The notes under the pieces: generated by a model | Databases searched by the model: none | The model's input: only the letters and a program-made list of their open reading frames with translations | Told to the model about the DNA's origin: nothing | Assembly (NCBI GenBank): GCA_019637355.1 | Contig: JAHBVT010000001.1 | Location: 2,511,192-2,575,191 of the forward strand | Length of the DNA stretch: 64,000 nt | Direction of reading: 5' to 3' | DNA from: Gemmatimonadaceae bacterium | GTDB lineage: Bacteria > Gemmatimonadota > Gemmatimonadetes > Gemmatimonadales > Gemmatimonadaceae | Translations under genes and position numbers: made by a program | Shown here: one piece after another, positions 57,765 to 64,000 of the stretch | How the letters are laid out: each line of letters begins with the position of its first letter | Numbering within the stretch: the first letter of the stretch is position 1

Positions 57765-57903
57765 CGATAACGACGCTTGCTGCCGACAGCTGCGGCTGCG
57801 GAAGCAGTTGTGGGGCGGCCGCCCTATCGAGCATGGGACGGCCTAGCGGCCGCCCCACAACTGCAGCTTATTGAAGCAGCTGCAGCAGAAGCTCACGTTA
57901 TGC
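57765..57903 (+). repeat. attC21
   Basis: R'' CGATAAC to R' GTTATGC, long-arm type; nearly identical to attC23. Confidence 0.92.
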
Positions 57904-57917
57904 GAACACCGCCGGCA

Positions 57918-57946
57918 TTGACGCGTGTCACGTTACGCGTTACATT
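57918..57946 (+). promoter_or_regulatory. higBA promoter
   Basis: TTGACG (57918-57923) and TACATT (57941-57946) are 17 bases apart, with the repeated GTTACGCGTTAC between them as a likely operator. Transcription would start at or next to the higB GTG at 57952. Confidence 0.72.
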
Positions 57947-57951
57947 TTGGC

Positions 57952-58233
57952 GTGATCAAGACCTTCGCTGACCGGCAGACCGAGGAGCTCTTCCGCACCG
58001 GCAAGGCCAAGAAGGTGCCGGCCGACGTCGCCCGCCGGGCGCTCCGGAAGCTCGACGCCGTCGACGCGGCGCTGCAGGTCTCCGACCTCAAGGTGCCCCC
58101 TGGCAATCGCTTGCACGCGCTCAAAGGCGATCGTGCCGGGCAGCACGCCATCTCCGTCAACGACCAATGGCGCATCTGCTTTCGGTTCGCGGACGGCGAT
58201 GCCTACGATGTCGAGTTCTGCGATTACCACTAG
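57952..58233 (+). CDS. higB: HigB-family (RelE-fold) toxin
   Basis: The 93-residue protein begins at the GTG 57952 (IKTFADRQTEELFRTGKAKKVP) and matches the HigB killer-protein family throughout: ARRALRKLDAVDAALQVSDLKVPPGNRLHALKGDRAGQHAISVNDQWRICFRF and the C-terminal VEFCDYH. It is a ribosome-dependent mRNA endonuclease. The toxin-first order with higA 12 bases downstream is characteristic. Confidence 0.95.
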   Translation: MIKTFADRQTEELFRTGKAKKVPADVARRALRKLDAVDAALQVSDLKVPPGNRLHALKGDRAGQHAISVNDQWRICFRFADGDAYDVEFCDYH

Positions 58234-58245
58234 CTGGAGCCTCTC

Positions 58246-58560
58246 ATGAGCATTCCCAACACCAAGCCGCTGGAGCGGCGCCCCATCCACCCGGGCGAGA
58301 TCCTACGCGAGGATTTCCTGCCGGAGTACGAGCTTTCGGTCACGGCGCTCGCCGAGGCCCTGGGCGTGTCGCGGCAGTCGGTCAACGAGCTCCTGCGGGA
58401 GCGGCGCGCGGTCAGCCCCGAGATGGCGCTACGCTTGGGCAAGCTCTTTGGCACGTCGCCGGAGTTCTGGCTCAATCTTCAGCGCAACGTTGACCTCTGG
58501 GACGCGGCGAAGGGACTCCGCCGCGAGATCGCGCACATTCATCCCCTGCAAGTCGCATAA
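58246..58560 (+). CDS. higA: HigA-family antitoxin
   Basis: At 104 residues it has the HigA N-terminus RRPIHPGEILREDFLPE and a helix-turn-helix (VTALAEALGVSRQSVNELLRERRAVSPEMALRLGKLFGTSPEFWLNLQ). It binds HigB and represses the pair. The stop is the TAA of attC22. Confidence 0.95.
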   Translation: MSIPNTKPLERRPIHPGEILREDFLPEYELSVTALAEALGVSRQSVNELLRERRAVSPEMALRLGKLFGTSPEFWLNLQRNVDLWDAAKGLRREIAHIHPLQVA

Positions 58561-58690
58561 CGCAGCTTGCTGCCGACGAGCGCAGGTGCGGTAGCGGTTG
58601 GGGAGCCACGGCTTCACTTTAGGTGAAGGTCTGCCGCGGCTCCCCAACCGCTTTTTATTGGAGCGCTCGCAGCAGAAGCACACGTTATCG
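58555..58690 (+). repeat. attC22
   Basis: R'' GCATAAC to R' GTTATCG; the arm differs from attC19 at one loop base, as far as visible. Confidence 0.92.
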
Positions 58691-58926
58691 CGACTTGTGC
58701 CCGGGGACGTTCGATCCGACGCTCCGGCGTTGGCCGAAGTGCAGCGTGGTCCGCGAGATCGGTGGCTGTTTCTTGGTGGCTCGCTTCGAACAGTTCCGCG
58801 CGTGTGTGTCCCGCCGGGGTCGGAACGCAGGGACGGACGTTGGCCGACGGCCCAGGCCGCTCGACGCGCATCGCCTACGTGCCCCGCGCTGTTTCCGCAC
58901 TCAGCCCTGCGTCCCGCCGGCGCGCG
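58691..58926 (+). repeat. Noncoding cassette, family B copy 7
   Basis: 236 bases, the most diverged copy together with copy 5, yet with the same length and the same conserved blocks (GTGTCCCGCC, CCCAGGCCGCTCGACG). Confidence 0.75.
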
Positions 58927-59065
58927 CGATAACGACGCTTGCTGCCGACAGCTGCGGCTGCGGAAGCAGTTGTGGGGCGGCCGCCCTATCGAGCATGGGA
59001 CGGCCTAGCGGCCGCCCCACAACTGCAGCTTATTGAAGCAGCTGCAGCAGAAGCTCACGTTAGCT
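58927..59065 (+). repeat. attC23
   Basis: R'' CGATAAC to R' GTTAGCT, long-arm type. The core continues GTTAG instead of GTTAT. Confidence 0.9.
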
Positions 59066-59091
59066 GCGCTCATTGGAGGTGGGCTTAGCTC

Positions 59092-59670
59092 ATGGCTGTT
59101 GTTCTGATTTGTCCCAGTTGCCAGCACGCCCGGACGGTGTTCCGAGAACCCGTCGCCACGGAATGCCTGCGGTGCAATCAGCCTCTTCCTCGCGAAGCCA
59201 TTGACGCTGTCAGCTCCAGCTTGGCAGCCGAGGCAGCGCCTCGACCGTTCGGGGTCACTGTCGGTGCCGGCTTCGCGGCGCTATGGGGCGGCGTTGCGTC
59301 TCTCATCATCCTAGGGTCCGTGCTCGGCTCTGGGCCGTTTCGGCTCAATGGAGAGATGGTCACGAAACGTGAGTTCCTCGCAAGCGTACCATTTCTCTTC
59401 ATCGCGGGGGCAGCGGTCTACGCGCTCGGAACCGCCTACTGCGTCTTTAAGCGGCGCTACCCGGCTCGGCGCCTGATGCTGCTGCCTTGGATCGTCGCTA
59501 TTCTTTCGTACTTCGTCGTGCCGCTTCCTGACGAGGCTACTAGATTCGCCGGCGCGGGCATAGGACTCGTGTGCCTCTTGGTGGTGCTCTGGTACCTCTA
59601 CCGCAAGTCGAACGTCAGAGCCTATTTCGACCGCATCGAGGCCGCTGCTCCTGCGCGACCGCGCAGCTAA
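59092..59670 (+). CDS. Zinc-ribbon membrane protein of unknown function
   Basis: This 192-residue protein has an N-terminal CxxC...CxxC ribbon (LICPSCQHARTVFREPVATECLRCNQPL) followed by four hydrophobic helices (VGAGFAALWGGVASLIILGSVL; FLFIAGAAVYALGTAY; LMLLPWIVAILSYFVV; AGAGIGLVCLLVVLWYLY). No family is recognised. The stop is the TAA of attC24. Confidence 0.72.
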   Translation: MAVVLICPSCQHARTVFREPVATECLRCNQPLPREAIDAVSSSLAAEAAPRPFGVTVGAGFAALWGGVASLIILGSVLGSGPFRLNGEMVTKREFLASVPFLFIAGAAVYALGTAYCVFKRRYPARRLMLLPWIVAILSYFVVPLPDEATRFAGAGIGLVCLLVVLWYLYRKSNVRAYFDRIEAAAPARPRS

Positions 59671-59798
59671 CGACGCTTGCTGCCGACGGCCGTGAGTGCG
59701 GTAGCGGGTGGGCGGCCACGCCTTCATTTTCTTTCAGTGGGGCGTTGCCGCCCACCCGCATTTCATTGGAACGGCCGCAGCAGAAGCTGACGTTATGC
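59665..59798 (+). repeat. attC24
   Basis: R'' AGCTAAC to R' GTTATGC with the arm GCGGGTGGGCGGCC...GCCGCCCACCCGC, unique in the window. Confidence 0.9.
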
Positions 59799-59977
59799 GG
59801 AAGGGTCCGAGGGCTGGGAGCTTCCGCCGCGTCGTGCTGCAGATCAGGCGCAGGGGCTCGGGTCCAACGGGTTTTTTTCTTTTGTCCCTCGCGCGTTCGT
59901 ACAGCTCGGTGCGCGCCCGCTGCGAACTCGATCGGTGATGCGCATGTCGCCCACTCGCGGCGCACCGCCTGGCCTCC
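59799..59977 (+). repeat. Noncoding cassette, family C copy 2
   Basis: 179 bases, homologous to 26903-27082. It keeps the opening GCGGAAG...CTTCCGC hairpin, GCAGATCAGGCGCAGGGG and the CGGTGCGCGCCCGCTGCGA block. Its middle has a T-rich insertion (GGGTTTTTTTCTTTTG). Confidence 0.7.
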
Positions 59978-60095
59978 GCATAACGAGGCTTGCTGCCGAT
60001 GGCCGCGGCTAGGGATGGCCTGGGCCGAAGCGGCCTAGCGGCCGCAGGGCCCAGGCCTCTTATTGGAGCGTCCACAGCAGAAGCTCACGTTATGC
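59978..60095 (+). repeat. attC25
   Basis: R'' GCATAAC to R' GTTATGC, short GGCCTGGGCC arm as in attC2. Thus both family C cassettes carry the same attC type. Confidence 0.92.
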
Positions 60096-60123
60096 GGATC
60101 GCCGATGGCTTGGAGGCGTCGAC

Positions 60124-60507
60124 TTGCCACAGAATGCTGAGCATTTCTGGTATTCGCGACCGGTGTTCTTCATAGCCGACCTCGCACGCGCACTCCATTT
60201 CTACGAAGAGCTTCTCGGCTTCACCAAGAAGTGGCACGAGGCCGATGGCGCGGGTACGGTCTGCCAAGTCGACCGGAGTGATTGCGAGATCATCCTCTGC
60301 GAAGACTCCGCACGGACCACGCCGGCTCGCCTGTTCATCGAGTTGAAGCCCGAAGGGCTCGTCGCGCTGAGGCAAGAGCTCGAAGCGCGCTCGGTCCCGC
60401 ACACGATGGCCCGCTGGGGATACGACGTTGTCCGCGTGCTCGACCCCGACGGTAACGAGCTGCTGTTCCCCATCGACGGCACGCAGGATCGGCCCGTGAC
60501 CGCATAA
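60124..60507 (+). CDS. VOC-family (glyoxalase/bleomycin resistance-like) protein
   Basis: A 127-residue protein with the paired beta-alpha-beta-beta-beta modules of the VOC family: FWYSRPVFFIADLARALHFYEELLGFTKKW, AGTVCQVDRSDCEIILCED, RLFIELKPEGLVALRQELEAR and YDVVRVLDPDGNELLFP. The TTG start at 60124 follows GGAGG at 60111-60115. Substrate unknown; related cassette proteins bind drugs such as bleomycin or fosfomycin. The stop is the TAA of attC26. Confidence 0.88.
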   Translation: MPQNAEHFWYSRPVFFIADLARALHFYEELLGFTKKWHEADGAGTVCQVDRSDCEIILCEDSARTTPARLFIELKPEGLVALRQELEARSVPHTMARWGYDVVRVLDPDGNELLFPIDGTQDRPVTA

Positions 60508-60619
60508 CGACGCTTGCTGCCGATGGCCGCAGGTGCGGATGGCCTGGGCCGAAGCGGGCTGGCGCCCGCAGGGCCCAGGCCTCTTATTGGAGCGTCCACA
60601 GCAGAAGCATACGTTATCG
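60502..60619 (+). repeat. attC26
   Basis: R'' GCATAAC to R' GTTATCG, short GGCCTGGGCC arm. Confidence 0.92.
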
Positions 60620-60642
60620 CGACAACCGACTATCTCGTCGCA

Positions 60643-60963
60643 ATGAAGATTTGGGATGTTTCCGACCTCAGCTTCGAGGTGCCAAACGGTTTGGGCGGCC
60701 GCCTCGCTGCGTGCCGCGTGCCTTCCCAGTTGGCCGGCGCCTCCCTCACGCGTCGGTATCGCCCGTTCCGCCCTTCGCCCGATGACTTCTGCGAGTTCCG
60801 CTACCGCGATACAGACTTCATCATTCTTGAGATGTTCGGCGACAACAGCCGCTTCCTTGTTGCTGCGACTGACTCTCCCAGCGCGCGCGCCGCAGTCGCC
60901 GACGTGCGAACAGCCTTTGCCGCCGCCACATGGCTGGGATCGATTCGCGACGCGGCGCGATAA
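60643..60963 (+). CDS. Small cassette-encoded protein of unknown function
   Basis: A protein of 106 residues without a signal peptide or membrane segment (MKIWDVSDLSFEVPNGLGG; DDFCEFRYRDTDFIILEMFGDNSRFLVAA). No family is recognised. No good ribosome binding site precedes the ATG. Its stop is the TAA of attC27. Confidence 0.6.
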   Translation: MKIWDVSDLSFEVPNGLGGRLAACRVPSQLAGASLTRRYRPFRPSPDDFCEFRYRDTDFIILEMFGDNSRFLVAATDSPSARAAVADVRTAFAAATWLGSIRDAAR

Positions 60964-61092
60964 CGACGCTTGCTGCCGATGAACGCGGTGCGGTTTGGGT
61001 TTGGCGGGGCGCCCGTGATGGCCTAGGCCGGTTGCGGACGCCCCGCCAAACCCTTCTTATTGGAGCGTTCACAGCAGAAGCATACGTTATCA
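60958..61092 (+). repeat. attC27
   Basis: R'' CGATAAC to R' GTTATCA with a GGGTTTGGCGGGGCG arm related to those of attC8 and attC11. Confidence 0.92.
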
Positions 61093-61278
61093 CGGTTAAG
61101 AAATTGCCGCGTCATCGAAAGCATTCTGATTGAATCGTTTTCGACAGAATTGCGGCGCGGCGCGCTGGCGCGCGATGCCGGGATGTTGCTTCGCGCGTGC
61201 GATCGGCGATTTTGGTGTCGGCGGCGGCGGCGTGATACGGCGCGCTGAGCTCAGTCTTCCGGCGCATCGGCGCGCACG
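61093..61278 (+). repeat. Noncoding cassette, family D copy 1
   Basis: 186 bases without a convincing gene. The unit with its attC repeats with a 303-bp period and is identical in copy 2 by eye. Confidence 0.75.
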
Positions 61279-61395
61279 TGATAACGACGCTTGCTGCTGA
61301 TGGTCGCGGTGCGGATGGCCTGGGCCGAAGCGGCCTAGCGGCCGCAGGGCCCAGGCCTCTTATTGGAGCGTCCACAGCAGAAGCATACGTTATCA
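61279..61395 (+). repeat. attC28
   Basis: R'' TGATAAC to R' GTTATCA, short GGCCTGGGCC arm. Confidence 0.92.
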
Positions 61396-61581
61396 CGGTT
61401 AAGAAATTGCCGCGTCATCGAAAGCATTCTGATTGAATCGTTTTCGACAGAATTGCGGCGCGGCGCGCTGGCGCGCGATGCCGGGATGTTGCTTCGCGCG
61501 TGCGATCGGCGATTTTGGTGTCGGCGGCGGCGGCGTGATACGGCGCGCTGAGCTCAGTCTTCCGGCGCATCGGCGCGCACG
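61396..61581 (+). repeat. Noncoding cassette, family D copy 2
   Basis: Identical to 61093-61278 as far as I can compare; a recent cassette duplication. Confidence 0.75.
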
Positions 61582-61698
61582 TGATAACGACGCTTGCTGC
61601 TGATGGTCGCGGTGCGGATGGCCTGGGCCGAAGCGGCCTAGCGGCCGCAGGGCCCAGGCCTCTTATTGGAGCGTCCACAGCAGAAGCATACGTTATGC
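61582..61698 (+). repeat. attC29
   Basis: R'' TGATAAC to R' GTTATGC, short arm. Its TTA (61693-61695) is the stop codon of the minus-strand MerC-like gene. Confidence 0.92.
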
Positions 61699-62082
61699 GG
61701 ACTCGCGCGAGTTCACGATCGCACAGTTCCGTCGCGCAATACTGTTCCACGCAGCTCCGACCAGTAGCGCGAGACCGCCGCCGTAAATCATCTGCATCGC
61801 CGGGAATCCATGCACGACAATTACTCCGCTGGCGAGTGACACGGCGCCAAGGCCGCCGAGAATGAACGGCCCCCAGCGTCCGTGCGTTTGCGCGCCTTGC
61901 CAGAATCCCGTGACCGCTACGGCGAGCGCCAACAGCATCACCGGCCAGAGAATCCCGTCGCGCCGTAGGAATCCCAGCCCGAGCACGGTCAGTCCGGCGA
62001 TGATGATCGGCGTGCCGGCACAGCAGAGCGCCGCAAGCACCGCGCCGACCACGGCAGCCGCGTCACGCGTCCCCGCTTTCAC
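61693..62082 (-). CDS. MerC-like mercuric ion transport membrane protein
   Basis: The protein of 129 residues begins at the GTG 62082, which overlaps the stop of the gene upstream (GTGA). It has four hydrophobic helices, and the first carries a vicinal Cys pair (VLAALCCAGTPIIIAGLTVLGLGFL), as in MerC-type mercury transporters. WPVMLLALAVAVTGFWQGAQTHGRWGPFILGGLGAVSLASG follows. It would bring Hg(II) or another soft metal across the membrane. No mercuric reductase is present. Confidence 0.75.
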   Translation of the reverse strand: MKAGTRDAAAVVGAVLAALCCAGTPIIIAGLTVLGLGFLRRDGILWPVMLLALAVAVTGFWQGAQTHGRWGPFILGGLGAVSLASGVIVVHGFPAMQMIYGGGLALLVGAAWNSIARRNCAIVNSRESA

Positions 62083-62363
62083 TGGCGCACCGCCGCGAGC
62101 GCCGCGCGCAGCGCTTCCAAGCTCGGCCCGCCGCCGACGGCGCAGCCCGCCCCGCTCATGAGCGCCTTCCGCTCGACATCGACGCCGTTGATCAGAATCG
62201 TCGGCGACGCGTAGCCCCGGAGTAGCTCCGGCGTGGAGGCACTCCCTGTGTCCCACTCGCTCCACCGTGTCGCGGCCCCCATCTCTGCCAAGGCGTCCCG
62301 CAGCCGCTGACGTGCGGGTGCGGCGTGCGGACAGCCTTCGAAGTACAGGAAATCAATCTGCAT
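62079..62363 (-). CDS. Thioredoxin-like protein of the mer unit
   Basis: The 94-residue protein has a thioredoxin-type start (MQIDFLYFEGCPHAAPARQRLRDAL) with a single active-site Cys followed by Pro-His, and the cis-Pro loop YASPTILINGVDV. A second cysteine lies in SGAGCAVGG. It resembles the 'DF family (seleno)protein' group often found in mercury loci. It sits 2 bases after merR and overlaps the MerC-like gene by 4 bases. Confidence 0.75.
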   Translation of the reverse strand: MQIDFLYFEGCPHAAPARQRLRDALAEMGAATRWSEWDTGSASTPELLRGYASPTILINGVDVERKALMSGAGCAVGGGPSLEALRAALAAVRQ

Positions 62364-62365
62364 CC

Positions 62366-62767
62366 CTACATCCTCCCGTCGGGTTCGAGCGCTTCGAGTA
62401 TGGGGCACTCTTCGGTGACTTGGCGTGCATCACACGCGTGAATCAATCGCTCAAGGATGGTGTCCATCCGTTGCAGCGCCGCCAGTCGCTCGCGGACACG
62501 CTCCCGCGCACTGACGGCGGACCGCCTGACGGGCTCGCAGCGACGGGCCGACCGCACGCGCAGTTCGAGCAAATGGTGAATCTCATCGAGCGTGAACCCC
62601 ATCGCTTGGGCGCGCCGGATGAACACCACGCGGCGCACTGCGTCGGCGGCGTATTCGCGGTACCCGCTGGCGGTCCGCCCTTTGGCCTTCAGCAGCCCTC
62701 GACGCTCATAGTACCGCAGCGTTTGCACGCCGACACCAGCCGCGGACGCGAGCGCCCCGATGCGCAT
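62366..62767 (-). CDS. merR: MerR-family regulator, Hg(II)-type cysteine pattern
   Basis: At 133 residues it has the winged helix (MRIGALASAAGVGVQTLRYYERRGLLKAKGRTASGYREY) and a long dimer helix. It keeps three cysteines in the MerR order: RRCEP, HACDAR and ECPILEAL, the arrangement that binds Hg(II) in MerR. I start at 62767; an in-frame ATG at 62779 would coincide with the predicted transcript start. It opens the minus-strand mer unit. Confidence 0.88.
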   Translation of the reverse strand: MRIGALASAAGVGVQTLRYYERRGLLKAKGRTASGYREYAADAVRRVVFIRRAQAMGFTLDEIHHLLELRVRSARRCEPVRRSAVSARERVRERLAALQRMDTILERLIHACDARQVTEECPILEALEPDGRM

Positions 62768-62785
62768 GGGTAGTTCCATGCATCA

Positions 62786-62816
62786 TGATTAACCCTATAC
62801 GTTGGTATAGAGTCAA
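62786..62816 (-). promoter_or_regulatory. MerR-type promoter with 19-bp spacer
   Basis: On the minus strand TTGACT (62816-62811) and TAATCA (62791-62786) are 19 bases apart. The spacer carries the dyad CTATAC-N4-GTATAG at 62795-62810. The long spacer and centred dyad are hallmarks of MerR-activated promoters. Confidence 0.85.
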
Positions 62817-62849
62817 GTCTCCGTCGGCCCGGTGCGCAACGAAGGGGCC

Positions 62850-62944
62850 GCATAACGACGCTTGCTGCTGTCAGCCACGCTATTGTAGCGCCCGCTGCGC
62901 GGGCGCATTTTATGGAGTGTCTGCAGCAGAAGCAAACGTTATAG
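62850..62944 (+). repeat. attC30
   Basis: R'' GCATAAC to R' GTTATAG, a short site of 95 bases with the arm TAGCGCCCGC...GCGGGCGCA. It contains an uninterrupted CGCATTTTATGG, a perfect match to the guide of IS1111 copies 1 and 3. Confidence 0.92.
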
Positions 62945-62978
62945 CGACTCGACTGATTCGCTCGCATTGAGGCATTGT

Positions 62979-64000
62979 ATGAACACTTCTCGGCTCATCC
63001 GCGTCTTGTCTGAGCTTGATTCGGACCTCTCCTCCGAGGTCCTTCCAGCCATTCAAGCCCTTGTGCAGACTGCGACCACCGCACGCGACACGCCGGCTCA
63101 AGACTTCTCCGAGAAGCTCCAATCCGATCTGTCAGAAGCGCAGGCGATGGCCGAGCGCATGTGGGCCGCTCAGTACCCTCCGAGTGCCCAGAAGATCGTA
63201 GTTGCAGCGGGGCTTGCTCCGCTGTGCGGCGAGGCACTGTCCCGCCGCATTGCCGGATGCTTCGAAGGCGCAGCGATGACGCCGGCCACTGCCGTTCGGA
63301 AACTCACCGAACTTCAGAAGGAGCTCGACGCAGCTCGGCGCAACGCCTCCGCTGTAGTTGCGGGCTTGGCAAAGCTTGGCATCGAGGAGGTAAACCTCGA
63401 AGCGGACGAATACGAGCTTGGCGTGCTACTTCCTGAAACCGCAGCTCACGGCGAGCTCGGAACGGTCAACGAGGAGCTCAAGCATTGGAATCAGATTGTA
63501 CGTGCGTTCCAAGAGGCAGCGGGGGACGAAGAGCGCGAGGTGCGCATTCGCTCGTTCTCTGACGGAAGCCTTCTCGTCTTCCTTGGCGTCGGTGCTTGGG
63601 TTGCACACCACCTCATGACGGCTGTTGAGCGCCTTCTCGCCGCGTACGAACGCATCCTCGACATCCGTCTCAAGCGCGAAGAGCTCGCGCGCCTTGGAGT
63701 TCCACCAACAGAGCTGTCGTTGGCAAAGAAGACAGAGAAGGAACTGATCGAGAAGGAGTCAGCCGCGCTTCTCAAAGATCTTACGCAAGCAATCGCGAAG
63801 GGGACAAAGGCCGAGCGGAAGCAGGAGATCGAAAGTCACCTAAAGGTTGCCGTGAGCTTGGTTGCCAAGTTTCTCGACAAGGGCGGGCAGATCGAGATCA
63901 CTGTTCCGCCGATTGATGACCCGGACGCCGAGAACGAGGATTCCGAGGAAGCTGATGAGGCGAGCGCAAAGGATGGCAAGCCGAGTCGAGAACTGCTCGA
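62979..64000 (+). CDS. Cassette-encoded coiled-coil-rich protein, runs off the window
   Basis: The frame from the ATG at 62979 stays open to the end of the window, giving at least 340 residues. The sequence is mostly helical and charged. One hydrophobic stretch near residue 200 (GSLLVFLGVGAWVAHHLMTAV) could be a membrane helix. Long helices follow (AVERLLAAYERILDIRLKREELARL), ending in an acidic segment (PPIDDPDAENEDSEEADE). I recognise no family. It belongs to the cassette after attC30. Confidence 0.75.
   Translation, partial: MNTSRLIRVLSELDSDLSSEVLPAIQALVQTATTARDTPAQDFSEKLQSDLSEAQAMAERMWAAQYPPSAQKIVVAAGLAPLCGEALSRRIAGCFEGAAMTPATAVRKLTELQKELDAARRNASAVVAGLAKLGIEEVNLEADEYELGVLLPETAAHGELGTVNEELKHWNQIVRAFQEAAGDEEREVRIRSFSDGSLLVFLGVGAWVAHHLMTAVERLLAAYERILDIRLKREELARLGVPPTELSLAKKTEKELIEKESAALLKDLTQAIAKGTKAERKQEIESHLKVAVSLVAKFLDKGGQIEITVPPIDDPDAENEDSEEADEASAKDGKPSRELL

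Larger units (their letters stand above)
26142..62944 (+). mobile_element. Integron gene-cassette array with 30 attC sites and no integrase in the window
   Basis: Thirty attC sites share R'' ending ATAAC followed by (G)CTTGCTGC, a variable palindromic central arm, and GCAGCAGAAGCnnACGTTAT at the right. All point the same way, and most genes lie just left of their attC. The array probably continues beyond 64000. No tyrosine recombinase is encoded in the window, so it is either a CALIN (attC cluster lacking an integrase) or an integron whose intI lies elsewhere. Confidence 0.93.

Noticed and set aside
61112-61272. A 51-residue minus-strand frame inside family D cassettes
   Set aside because: There is no ribosome binding site, the composition is Arg/Ala-rich and there is no similarity to known families. 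The identical second copy gives no evolutionary evidence.

Overview
The window looks like a chromosomal segment of a high-GC soil or sediment bacterium. The ECF sigma factors paired with glycogen-binding (AMPK1-CBM/CBM48-like) proteins, the many lipoprotein beta-propellers and the overall gene style suggest Gemmatimonadota, but this is inference and no rRNA or marker gene is present to prove it. Bases 1-25.9 kb are ordinary chromosome. In order they carry an ECF sigma factor; a PLP decarboxylase; an EVE-domain protein; a five-gene minus-strand unit (ECF sigma factor, CBM48 membrane protein, secreted protein, CBM48 beta-rich protein, class V aminotransferase); a YggT protein; a propeller lipoprotein; a SAM-II riboswitch followed by metF and metH; a response regulator with an EAL domain; an acyl-CoA dehydrogenase; a DsrE-like secreted protein; a sodium:solute symporter with a small membrane partner; a propeller lipoprotein; an M14 peptidase and an M24 Xaa-Pro peptidase that ends at a strong intrinsic terminator. 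A GGATGACGG repeat is scattered through the first 17 kb. Bases 26.1-64 kb are one large integron cassette array. I find 30 attC sites, all in the same orientation, with R'' of the type (G/C)(C/G)ATAAC and R' of the type GTTAT(G/C/A)N. No integrase gene is present at the left boundary or anywhere else in the window. Cassettes encode a cation transporter fragment, several small unknown proteins and lipoproteins, a DUF5946-like protein, a VOC protein, two toxin-antitoxin pairs (brnTA, higBA) with their own promoters, and a reverse-oriented merR/thioredoxin-like/MerC-like unit. A 9.8-kb stretch between two attC sites carries a complete czcCBA-type metal efflux operon with a PII-like protein and a P1B ATPase. 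Eleven cassettes have no convincing gene. They fall into three repeated families: B (seven copies of 236-237 nt), C (two copies of 179-180 nt) and D (two identical copies). The array has been colonised by insertion sequences: one IS30 element, one IS3 element with a 4-bp target duplication inside an attC, and three IS110/IS1111-type elements, each inserted at the same point of an attC in the same orientation. The noncoding end of each IS1111-type element carries a 12-nt match to its own reconstructed target. The one base that differs between targets also differs in the matching element, which points to RNA-guided targeting of attC. In many cassettes the TAA of the attC R'' box serves as the stop codon of the cassette gene.
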